Origin: Annona cherimola
Lineage: Eukaryota; Streptophyta; Magnoliopsida; Magnoliales; Annonaceae
Assembly: GCA_030490835.1 (NCBI GenBank)
Contig: CM059975.1
Coordinates: 33,946,133 to 34,010,132 of the forward strand
Length of the DNA: 64,000 bases
Direction of reading: 5' to 3'
The translations under genes were made by a program, and so were the position numbers. Of this stretch, positions 44,403-55,342 are shown in pieces. The first letter of the stretch is position 1. Each line of letters starts with the position of its first letter. The notes beneath the pieces were generated by a model. The model ran no database searches, was not told the DNA's origin, and saw only the letters and a list, made by a program, of their open reading frames with translations.

Positions 44403-44575
44403 CTTTTAGGTACAACAGAAGATGACTGATTATTTTGATTGATGTCCTTCAATAGCTCCAACTTCTTATCATAATCCAGTCGATATGCAGAAAACGGATC
44501 ATACGGACGCTGTGGGCTTAAATCTCACTAGGTAGAGTCTGGATCCCCTTCCACTTGAACGTTAGAAAGTAAAGT
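44403..44575 (-). pseudogene. Coding relic of unknown family next to the hAT terminus
   Basis: The antisense frame reads SPQRPYDPFSAYRLDYDKKL and ELLKDINQNNQSSSVVPK up to the hAT boundary. Upstream in the same frame are two adjacent stops and VQVEGDPDST. The amino-acid composition looks like real protein. No family is recognised. It may be the end of a host exon hit by the hAT, or a piece of another element. Confidence 0.35.
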
Positions 44576-44625
44576 TTTATCTCTGAATTTAAGAAGCTAT
44601 GCCTCTTATGCATGAATATGCTTAA

Positions 44626-44935
44626 GGTGTGCTTAGGAAGTGATATAAATTTGGATAAAAAGTGTTTGATACAAAGTTTTTTTTTTAAATAAGATAAAAT
44701 GATATAATATGACAGAGGATAATAATAATGAATAAATAGAATAAAGTTAAAATAGATAAGTTAGTTATATAGGTAGTTGTTTAGAAAGTAGAAATAATCG
44801 AAAATTATTGTGGTTTTTATAGGAAAATGTGAAGAACTAATTAAAAATTAAGATTGTTATAAAAAGTAAAAAAATTTTTGAAGGATGAGAGTAAAAAATT
44901 TTAGATAAAAGTTTTATTTTAAGTTGAACACACCC
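44626..44935. mobile_element. Tourist-like MITE, copy 2 (reverse orientation)
   Basis: Ends GGTGTGCTTAGG and GAACACACCC, about 310 bp, with interior motifs that are the complement of copy 1 (such as AGATAAGTTAGTTATATAGG). Flanks are TAA and TGA, one mismatch. Confidence 0.75.
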
Positions 44936-45461
44936 TGAGGGCTTTTTCAAACCACAAAATTTTTCAGTTGAATATAAATCACTGTTCCTAAGATAATTTC
45001 TCAATTCTTAAGACAAATTTTTCAATTTCCACCATAACTTTACTAATTTCTAATACAACTTTACTTATCCCCAATATACACCATTGCATTTTCATTCCAG
45101 ATATGAATTTGAACAAAGAATTTTATGTGGTTTAGAATAGATCTCAATTTATAAGGAAGAATAATTCTATTAGCTTCGGCTAAGAAAACTACCTTAAAAA
45201 ATTCATTTTCAATATTTTTTTGCTTTCTTCATGCACTTATTTATTTTTTGTTTATATTAGATAAACAAGTATATAAAAAAAGTAAAAAATATATTGTAAA
45301 TAAAAATTTTGAAATGGACTAATGAAAGCATTTGCTTGCTCGAGATACAGAATCACTTCTCATTTATTATATCACGCAATACATTACCAGTAAAAAAAAA
45401 ATCTATTAGAGTGAAAGGAAATAATAATAATAATAATAAATAGCGGGAGAAGCGGCGGGCG
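44936..45461. other. AT-rich upstream region of the Ole e 1-like gene
   Basis: No coding sequence. There is an (AAT)n microsatellite at 45420-45440, directly before the GC-rich 5' region of the gene. No clear TATA box was found. Confidence 0.55.
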
Positions 45462-45583
45462 TTGTCGTTGACGGTGGGAATACAAAACAGTCAATGTCAG
45501 TGCTTTAGGCCCGACCGATCCTTTCGTCCAACGGCGTCAGTCATTACTGCAAAGGCAGGGAGAGGTAGCATCGGACGGCTGAG

Positions 45584-48500
45584 ATGGATTTGCGGAAGAG
45601 AGCGTCGGCGCCGGCGGCGCTGGGCCTCCGCCTTCTTCTCCTTCTCCTCTTTTTCGTTTCAACTGGGTCGGCATGGACCGGCGAAATCCATGGCAGAGTG
45701 GTTTGTGATGTATGTGGTGATTCATACATAGGGCCCGAGGATCACATCCTTGAAGGTACTACCAACCAAATGACGTACTGAATCATCTAATTTTGTAAAC
45801 CCTTGCAAGTTTTTTTTCCCTTTAGTTCTAGCGACTTGCAGTTTTTTTCTTTTCCTTGGATTCTGAGGTTTATTATTTATCACTTCAGATTGTGCTTGGG
45901 GTTTTTGTGTGTTGATTTATTGTTTGATGATTGGAGTTTTGAAAACATTCGGTTCGTCTTTCCCAAATGGGATGGTTTTCTTGAAGATGATAAATTGGAA
46001 GTGCGACTTTCATTGGTTGATTTGCCGTGATGACAGCCGATTAGTTGATTTGAGAATTACTGTTTTATGATGTTGTCGATGAACTGCTTTGGAGGAGTTG
46101 AATTGGGGTTTCTTTTAGCCCCAACAGCTACCGCAAGTCTACAGCTAACAAGTCTTTTAACCCCAACAGCTACAGCTAAAGGAAATTGGGGTTTCTCATA
46201 CTGTCAGATCTACACTTGCTTGGTTTGATATTTCAATTTGGGTATCCCTTTCAGTGCCTCTTCCATCGAGAATATTACTTAGAACTGGTTCTTGTTTGAA
46301 AAAAATATATAGTTCCTTGTACAGTAAACATTTCAGCAGTCTAAACTCTTGCTTCAGCTGAAGCGACACTGCTTAATTTGGTGGCAGATAGATTTGGGAA
46401 GATGAGAATATACCAAAATGAGATAGAAAAATACACTCATTTTCATGCAGATGCTTTCTAGAATGAAATGGTCACGTAGGTATCAAAAGAATGGAGCTGC
46501 TTTCCAGGAAGTAATTTGGAGATCTGGTAAGGAGACTACCAATCTTCAGAGGAAGTTCTGGTGGCAAACCTGTCCACTTGAAAATCAGTGTATGCAATTC
46601 GGAAATGGTGACCTTTACAGATGTAACATCAGCGCCAAATATTATAATTGTAACACGTTTGCTACTGTAGCTGTTGGTGTGCATTTTGCATTCTCATAGC
46701 CAACTTCCATGCTGCTAGAGGACAATTTGTTAAATTGGTAGCTTGCAAAAGCTTCTTCCCTAACTTCATATCGTGAATTCAGGGACTCATTTAATGCTAA
46801 TTATTTTTTTTGGACAACATGTTATGATTATTGTTGGTCTATTTCCAAATTTAACTTGGATGCTCATGCAAGCCATGGCAGGGGGTTTCTGCCACTAGAA
46901 CACAGACGCTGATATTGTGGAAAAGTTTCACACCCATTTCTGGTGGAATAAGCATTTTTTGTTGCGTGTATGAATTCTGCTGTTTAATGATGAGGAAGAT
47001 ATCTCTTATTTTGTTGATCTGAAGGGGAAAGGCAATTAGGAATTTCATTTTTGGAAATTGTTAGATTCCACAGCAAAGAGCAACATGAATCTGGGTTGGT
47101 TCGAAAAATTTAAGTGGCAATAAACTATGAATTTGGTGATTAAGAGTTTCTTTCCTCGATACTGGATCTTCCTCTTCTTCGGCCCTCGTCTTTCTACACC
47201 ACTGACCAGATTCTGAAGTTTAGCCTCCACATTGTGCTGTCAGTTAACTTTTTTTGTTGGATGTTGTCAAGATGTATACTTCTAATTAGTTCAATAGCTC
47301 ATATGCTGAAGGGCAAGTGAAGAAATTTATGGGATGCATCTGAAACATTTCACATTCATTAATAGGGAGATATCACCTGTGAATAGACTGATGACATATG
47401 ATGGTAGAAAAGATGGACAAAGCATCTAGATGGCTGGCAACTTTCACTTTGTGTTTTTTGGTGGATAAAGTATCTAAATGGCTGGCAACTTTCACTTTGT
47501 GTGTTTTGGCTGACAAAGTACTGAAGTAGTTGGCAAGTCTAGCTTTTTGTTTTGGCTTTGTTTCCTTGGTCATGGTTGTGGGAAGAAATTAGGAGGACAG
47601 TAGAAGGCTACGAACATCCTGTGGTGGAATTGAAGATAATTCATTGGCACACTAAAGAGTAAAGAGTGGTGCAGAATAAATTCAAGAATTTGTTGAATCG
47701 GTTTCGCTAACGAAATGGCTTATCTATGATGAACCATAGATCTGCTAAACTTGTTGGGGTTTTTGGCATTAAGTTCTGAGTTAGCGTGGAGTTGGAAGCA
47801 TTGTTTGGACATTTTTGTCTTTTGGTTCGGAGCTTCTAACATGGGAAGGTGTTTGACACAAGTTTCAATGGTCCCCTGCATCCTTTCACAATTGAAAATC
47901 CAGTCCCAGAGTGTCTGCCACAGCATGGTCAAACTATTACGTTGGCAGCAGCAATATTGTATGGACACAATCCATGCTTGTGGTCTGTTAGATTCTTTGG
48001 TTCCCTCAAACCATTCACTCCTTCACTAGAGTTAGATTTGCCTCAGTTTCTTATCTAGTAACTAAAACAAGCTCATATACAAATTGTATGGTTTTGAATC
48101 TTTCTAGCATGTGGTTTGGACAGTTTTCTTGTAAGGTGCAATTAATTGAATAAGAGATTCATCTTTTGTTTTCTTTATGACTGCACTATTCAGAGTTACT
48201 TTCCCACCCCCCCACCCCCCCCCCATTTCAAAGTCCAGTTTAGGTCCCCCATTTCTATCAGAGGATCATGGTCTTTAGGGACAAAGGTGTATCAGGATTT
48301 TTTGAAACAGAGATGGCATCCCCAGAAGCTCATTATAACATATAAAGCTTTTCTATGTGCTCTTTCAGAAACTTGATCGTGAAATTTGTTATTGATGATG
48401 ACAGGTGCAGAGGTGGCCGTTCTTTGCATTACAAAATCTGGTGAGGTTCTCAACTATCAGGCCTTCACGGATTCTAAAGGGATCTACATTGTAGCAGAAA

Positions 48501-48688
48501 CAATGCCTGAAAGTAACAGGTGGGATGCATGCCTTGCAAGGCCCATCAGCAGCTTCCATGATCACTGCACCCGGCCAGCCGAAGGCAGGTCAGGAGTTAA
48601 GTTCAATTACATTCGTCCATCAGGTTATTCTCATACCGTCAGACCTTTCTTTTATAAGCCTGTCAATGTTCCAACATACTGCATGTGA
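45584..48688 (+). CDS. Pollen Ole e 1 / extensin-family secreted protein, two exons
   Basis: Exons 45584-45755 and 48405-48688 give 151 residues. Splice sites are GT (45756) and AG (48404), splitting the codon for Gly58. Residues 1-30 are a signal peptide (basic start, LLLLLLFF core, cleavage after STGSA). The mature part begins TGEIHGRVVCDVCGDSY and has six cysteines, at about 41, 44, 65, 100, 112 and 150, as expected for an Ole e 1 domain. A typical AEVAVLCITKSGEV strand, the DSKGIYIVAETMP block and a proline-rich C-terminus (FFYKPVNVPTYCM) follow. Such proteins act in the cell wall or extracellular space; the exact role of this one is unknown. The frame is fully open, so it is probably functional. 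The upstream region is GC-richer than its surroundings. No other gene is close. Confidence 0.92.
47412..47560. repeat. Three ~49-bp tandem units in the intron
   Basis: A unit like GACAAAGCATCTAGATGGCT, then GGCAACTTTCACTTTGTG and TTTTGG, repeats about three times at 49-50 bp spacing. The third copy is the most diverged. Confidence 0.75.
48203..48224 (-). other. Possible G-quadruplex on the antisense strand
   Basis: The + strand has C-runs of 3, 7 and 9 separated by single A residues, so the minus strand reads G9-T-G7-T-G3. The long runs can supply four G-tracts. It lies about 180 bp before the 3' splice site. Confidence 0.55.
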
Positions 48689-51430
48689 ATTGGGAGAAAA
48701 ATGTAATCTAGCAGTAGAAAACTAGTCTATTGTGCATGTACTACACTGTACAAGGGAAGGATTTAGACGTGATATTTGAAACTTATGGAGATGCTTGGAA
48801 ATTTATGCTAGTAATTTGTAAAATTTGCCATCAAGAGCTGATGAAAGGCAGTATCTTTGTCTGGAATGCATGGGACTTGGAGTCTTTTATTTATACCATG
48901 GAGGGAGAAAACTAACATATCGATTATTTTCTGCCTAAAAAATCCATATATTCCTACTAGATATCCTAATCCTACCCTCTTATTTTAGTAAGCACCTTCG
49001 TAGGTACTGGATCACACCATTGCAGTGGCGCCAGTCAAATGGAGGCCATTGCAGTCAGCAGGTGCCTGGTCAGGAGCGACTTGGGTACTGTCTTCTGCTG
49101 GGGTTTTGATCCCATATAAACCCCAGTTCTGTTTCAATGTTAATGGTCAATCTGAACCAACAAAAAATACTTGAAAAAAGAAAACTCGGTCTCATTTGGT
49201 TACAAAAAATATCATGATATTATAACATATTTAATTAAAGTCTGATTGGTTGCCAATAGTTCATTTTGTTTGCCTAGGACTGATGACGAACTGTAGTACA
49301 TAGAACAAAATGCTAGTATTTTAGAGATAATAGTAGTGAAATCAAAATTTGAGAATGGTATCTAATTACCACGAGATGGTTGCTGGGTCCATGCTGCTAG
49401 GTGCTATGAGTAGCTAACTTGTGGGAATACTTTCCTTGCAATTACACTTTCCACCAAGCTTTTTCGGCCCTTGCGAAAAATGTCGTCTCTTCTTCTGCCC
49501 ATGGGACTCCTAAAAAGCAACCCAAATGCTTCACCATATTCGATCATCCAGCACATGAAAAATGGTTGGATTTTTGCACATTACACCACTTTTAAGTATG
49601 CGCTAATTGAATTTGAGCATTGTGTGTTGGTATTTTGTAAGATTAATTCTGTTAAGTTCCAAATCTTTAACAGAGGAGCCGTACATGCTTGTGATTTTTA
49701 AGCAAGGGCCTGTTGGCTCCGCATTAGATGAGAAGTTGATGCTAAGGCAAAAGAGTTTCAAATAGGGCTAAAATACTTGGCTAACGGACGAGATGTAATT
49801 CCTTCCCGCAAAGTGTTATTTTAAGTAAGGGCTCCACGAGTCATGTAAACTCCTTAATTTTGAATATTTTGAACTTTGATGGAAAATTCTATCTATTCAT
49901 TGTATTTAATATTATTTGTTTATCTAGGAGACTAGGTTTCATCCCGATCAAGTATGTTTGTGGGCTATATTTGTTAAAAAATATAAATATTCATGTGTAA
50001 ATTATGAAAAATACTTAGATCTATTCGCATATGGATTAAAATGTAATAATATTTTATATAATCATTTATCTATATAATAGTGATATTTTAAATGGTTTGG
50101 ATGTTGAAAATCCATTTTAGCATTAAACAATTTTATTATGTTAATTTTACACATTTATAGATTGGATCTATATATAGTGAAACTAAACAAAGGAAAGGAT
50201 TCCAAAATGCTATAAATGATGCTAAATATAATGCATAAAGTGAATTTTTTATCAACTATTAAAATTTTAAAAATGAAGAAGGTTACATAGAAAAGAAGTT
50301 TCATAAGAGTATGACTGAGTAAGTAAAAAAATTAAAGCGTCAAAGTGGTTCCATGGAATTTCATCCATTTTTTGCACCTTGACGATTGATGTGAAATATA
50401 CTTCATTCATTGTATTTTAGTTAGAAAACTAAGTTTTATTTAAATCATCACTCACAGTAGAGCCAAGTTGAATTGACATTGTATATGTGTGATAGCGATC
50501 TTGGCCTTGAAAGGGAGCAATAGTTTCTATTTAATTTAAAAAAAAGTTTCATCTAAATTATAGATGTGCACGTGACACCTTTGCATAAAAATATATATAT
50601 TCATGCGTAAATTATGAAAAATGTTTAAATTTGTTCATATATGTAGTAAAATATAACAATATTTTAAAGGATCATTGATCCACACAATATTAATATTTAT
50701 ACGGTTTAGATGTTGAAAATTCAACTTTAAAATTACAATTTAGCATATTTAAAAATACAACTTTAAAATTGTCATTGTATTATGTTAATTTTATATATTT
50801 GTAAATGAGAATCATACACAATGATATTAAACAAATGATGTAGTTTTCATAATAATATAAATGATATTAAATATAATAGATGAAGTAAATTTTCTATTAA
50901 TCATTAAGTGAAAAAAATTATTAAAGAGTTTAGGTTTTATAGAAGTAAAACTCAAAATTGGCATAGACAAGTCAATACGTCCTAAAGTTAAAAATAGGTA
51001 GATTTAGTTGTATAGAGAGATGTTAAAGAACAAATAATATATAGCCATAATAATAATAAAGTATAATAATTAGATTGTAGTGCCTTGCCTAATGAACACT
51101 ATGATGGGCCAACCTAAGTGTTTAAAAATAAAATAAAAATAAGATAAAAGTGGAAATTATCGAAAAATAAATGTAATGCAAATACAGAAATTAAACATGA
51201 TGCATGCATATGTAGTAGCAAAATAAAATATGGGATGGAGTTAGTGGGTTAGAATGATACAAGATATGTAAAATAAAGAGCAAAAGGTATAGATGAGGGG
51301 TTCAAGATCAAAAATGTAAATAAGGATAAAATGTGTAGATATAAAGGTTAAAAAAGAGAGTCGTAGGTGTTAAATTTTTTAATGATGTGAATCATTGAAG
51401 TTCTTTATATGATGCAAAGTTAACCAATCA
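48689..51430. other. AT-rich intergenic region with diverged dispersed repeats
   Basis: No convincing gene. A short open frame at 49480-49701 has no family resemblance. Two diverged copies of a 300-bp segment (49985-50290 and 50585-50935) share CATGYGTAAATTATGAAAAA and GGTTTRGATGTTGAAAAT; a third lies near 52690-52900. A ~135-bp segment at 51291-51425 recurs at 51780-51915. Confidence 0.55.
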
Positions 51431-51915
51431 AGGTTGTGTTTGGGAAGTGATAAATTTTTGGATGAAAAGTATTTATGGTAAAAAATTTTGAATTAAAAGA
51501 AAACAATATAATATAATAGGGGTAATGATTGGAAGAAAAGAAAAAATTAAAATAGATAGATTACTTGTGTCAGTAGTTATGTAGAAATGCTTGAAAAGTA
51601 GGATAATTATATAGAAAAATGTGAAAAAAATGATTAAAAAAAGGATAGTTATAGATAGTTAAAAAATTTTAGCTTTAAATTTTTTCCTCATTACCAAACA
51701 CTCGTTAAGTGTGTCAATTAGTCACAACTAGAAGTTAGTTGAATGGATTAAGGAAATATGCTAATAAAAAAATGAGAATATATAAAAGAGGAGTTCAAAA
51801 TCAGAAATGTAAATAAAGATAAAATGTGTAGACATAGAGGTTGAAGAAGAGAGATGCAAACGTTAGGTCTTTTAAATGATGCAAATTATTAAAAATTTTC
51901 AAATGATATGAAGTT
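51291..51915. repeat. Direct duplication flanking a MITE
   Basis: 51291-51425 and 51780-51915 share AAATGTAAATAARGATAAAA, GTGTAGAYATARAGGTT and AATGATG blocks with spacing kept, about 490 bp apart. The MITE of copy 3 sits in between. Confidence 0.65.
51432..51704. mobile_element. Tourist-like MITE, copy 3 (reverse orientation, diverged)
   Basis: Ends GGTTGTGTTTGGGAAG and ACCAAACACTCG, with an interior complementary to copy 1. It lies between the two copies of a ~135-bp direct duplication. The flanking triplet is not clear. Confidence 0.65.
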
Positions 51916-53027
51916 AGTCAAAAGCAAACATGTGTATCATTTAGATGAAAATTAGTAGTTAGTAAAACATGTGCAAATGCATGAATGCAAATGATTACCC
52001 GGTAACAGAAAACAACATCCATAAGTTAATTTAATTGGAGTCACTGCAAACCAAATAACAGTATTTAGATCGTATACAATGAGGCCTTAGAATACATAGA
52101 TTATCTGAATGACCTCACAACTAAAAGAAAACAAGTACAATATTATTCTCCTCTAATACATTAGTCTTAAAAGTGCAGAAAAATATTATACATTTTCTTA
52201 TATAAAAGTTCGACAGTTGAAGTCAAAAATTTATTCTTGGGATTTTTATAAGGCCTTAAATCAGTTGGAAAATTGGAGGAATCTAATCTCTTGAGTTTAA
52301 ATGTGAGACTTTGTCCCAAGAAAACTAAAATAGGAACTCTATTCCCACTATGCTTGGTGAGATTTTTTTTATAAGTTCTTTTTATAATTTTTTTAAAGTG
52401 ATTAGATTTTTTAGAAAAAGAACTATAATGGAATGGTTGTGATATTTGAAACAAAATGGGTTTTAAATTATTATTATTTTTAATTTTTACTTTGAATAGA
52501 TAACTCAGTATAATAGAAATGGTATTTGCAAATGAAATTTTCTTTAGATCATAAATGGTCTAGACGCCACAGAAGAATTTTGACTTTTAAAACATTGTTT
52601 TAAAATCATGGACGGTTAAAATTCTACTTGATGTAATGCTATTAAAAATAATATTTTATGGACCAGAACTAAGATGCAACCTAATCACCTTAATTCGTTT
52701 GAAAAATAAATTTTTTTAGACGATTTAGATATTAAAAATATTGCTTAAAAATTTATATGTATTATTAAATTATTTTATTACATTAATTTGCTATATTTAT
52801 AGATAGAGCTCATATACAGTAATATTAAACAAATGAAAAATGAATTTTCATCAATTATCAAAATATTAAAAATAATAGAAATTACATAGAATGGAAGTTT
52901 TACGGAGGCAAAGCCTCTTTTTGGCTACAAACAAAATAGGAATGCTTAAGGGCACATATATCCATGCCTAATTGCCTATTCGATTTTTAAAAATAAAATA
53001 CTAAATAAACTTAAAAAATTATCAATA
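51916..53027. other. AT-rich intergenic region
   Basis: No gene is recognised. It includes the third diverged copy (52690-52900) of the dispersed segment seen at 49985 and 50585. Confidence 0.5.
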
Positions 53028-53281
53028 GAGGAAGATCTAAGTAAGACCCGTTTATTTATAAAAATAAAAATAAACTTCTTTTTACAATTGCCTGCTTGAT
53101 TTACCAACAACCATTAGGGAACTGGATACCTCGCTAGTAACGTTTTCATACATAGAGGAAGATCTACGTAAGACCCATTTATCCATAAAAATAAAAATAA
53201 ACTTCTTTTTACAATTGCCTGCTTGATTTGCCGGCAACCGTTAGGGAACTAGATGCCTCGCTAGTAAAGTTTTTCATACTA
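53028..53281. repeat. 127-bp tandem duplication
   Basis: Units start at 53028 and 53155 (GAGGAAGATCTA). They share a segment ending GAACTRGATRCCTCGCTAGTAA with about ten differences. Confidence 0.88.
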
Positions 53282-53977
53282 GTCTTCTTTTTGGAATTAG
53301 CAACCCTTTGTTTTTTATTTTAAAAAATATATCATTTTGAAAATCTAAAGGGTTTATTACTTATATAGACTTTTACCAAATATACTCATTACATTTCTAA
53401 AATTCTAGATATACCTAATACGTTTGTTGTCAATCTTAAAAATGTTCATTCCGTTAAAAATCTTTAGTTAAATTTTTATGAATGCCCAAGATACCCCTAT
53501 TATAAAATAATAAAAGATAAAATAAAATAAAATTATATCTCTCAAAATTTAGATGTCATGTGTAATTATCTGTTAGTGAGTTATGACATTTAAAATTTTA
53601 ATTATGTCCAAAATTTGGAAATATTAATAATTTCACATATTAATTAACGGCGTTAACTCACGGATTGAGTGCTTTTAGGATTAACTGTAAATGTAGTAAG
53701 TATATATGAGATTTTAGAAATATAGTGGGTATTTTTGGGATTAAGATCAAATGTAATGAATATATCTAGTAACATTTTCATACATAGTCCTTTTTGGAAT
53801 TAGCAACCCTTTGTTTTTTATTTTAAAAATATATAATTTTGAAAATCTGAAGGGTTTATTGCTTATATTTATATCCATTTAGGTTCAAATTTTCATTTTT
53901 ATGTAATATAGTCAATTTTTTCATTTTTTTTTATTTTGTTCATTCTATTTAGCATTATTTATGTGTTCATCTTTTTC
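53282..53977. repeat. ~503-bp spaced repeat
   Basis: TTTTTGGAATTAGCAACCCT begins at 53288 and again at 53791. The match runs about 85 bp to GGGTTTATTRCTTATAT. The sequence between is AT-rich and non-coding. Confidence 0.75.
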
Positions 53978-55342
53978 TGCAAATGCACGGGTCATAGTCT
54001 GTAGTTTATAAAAGATCATTCCCACGAAGATTGGATTGAAATTTTAAGTATATCAAATTTAATTATCTTAGACAATCAAAACTAAAAAGAAATAATTACA
54101 CCTATGACGAATCTAAGAATACAGAAAGTACTACTAATCTAGTGGCATGAGCAAGATTAGAAACAAGCGATGTCAAAAATCTAGGATCTAAGATTTCATA
54201 TGTGACGTTTTTGCAATGGATAATTGGCTCGCTTATTTAATCCAAATAATTTGTATTAAAGGAGAACAAACACTAAAGTAATCTTACATTTTCTCTCAAT
54301 CCATGAAAGAAGTACTCCAATCTTCATAACCACCTCTTCTTGTTGGATTATGTTAATTAAGATTCATTAAGTTTTGTAATAATTTGTGAAATTCCTTAAG
54401 GTCGTTGTGTCTATTCTCATGGTTTAGACTTCAAGGTTTGATATTTTGATTATCGTGTATTAGACTTCCACCTCTTGATTCATTCGCTTAATATATGAAA
54501 TCATGCTAAAATACAAGTGAAGACTACAAGCAAGTATTAAATCCGCAAAATACTAAATTAACATAAACATCCTTCATAAACAAGTAAAAATCAATCACCA
54601 AAGCATAATGTCACATGCTATATTCTAAATCCTAGAAAATAAACTTAACCACACATGGTTTTAATAAATCTAAGCAACAATATAAGATTATTGAAAAAAT
54701 TATCAAATCTAAGACAATATAAATAAAAAAAATAAGAAAAGAAAGCTTATTAGTATAGTCTTCAATGATGTCTTGAATATCTATCGCCAACACGTATCTT
54801 CCTTCTTCTCTTCTTGGTTCTCCTCTTTCTTCCAAGCCCTAGCTCTAAACCAAGCTCCAGTATATGTTTTTAGATTCTCTAGTTCATGCTTAACAAGTGT
54901 TTGTATAGAGATATCTCAAAAATTGTACAAAATGGGTCAAAAGCCGATTGAATCCTCAACTTTCAACCTCAACATGGCCTGTGTTGTGTTGGTTGTTGGT
55001 CACAGACGGCTTGCTTCGAAATTTAATGATTTTTTTGCCCAATGCGCCTCGAATCATGCCGAAATTTCTTATATATGTCTTGGACCTTGTTGATCACTAT
55101 TTTTGCTCTTTTAAACTCTTCAAAACATCATTTTTGGATTCTTGTATCCTTTGCTTCTCGATTATCAATTATCTTGTGTTAATTTTACACCCGATTTGCT
55201 TGTTTGCATGTATAACACTGAAACATGAAACAATTATACTAAACTAAGCAAATTTTTTGTATTAAATCTCTCAAAATCATAATTTAAACATTATTTAGAG
55301 TATGAAAACATTTGATATGTAAGGTACAAAATTGACTTAACA
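53978..55342 (-). repeat. LTR of an antisense element related to the solo LTR
   Basis: 1365 bp. In its own orientation it starts TGTTAAGTCAATTTTG and ends CCCGTGCATTTGCA. It matches the R-U5 half of 36886-37560 in ordered blocks (TAAAGGAGAACAAAC, TCTATTCTCATGG, TATATGAAATCAT). Confidence 0.75.

Larger units (their letters stand above)
45756..48404 (+). other. 2.65-kb intron of the Ole e 1-like gene
   Basis: GTACTACC...GATGACAG. It contains short ORFs without family resemblance, a local tandem repeat (47412-47560) and a C-run cluster near the 3' end. No transposon boundaries were recognised in it. Confidence 0.85.

Noticed and set aside
49471..49701. 76-codon frame downstream of the Ole e 1-like gene
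   Set aside because: No family resemblance and no supporting splice or promoter signals. The length is expected by chance at this composition.
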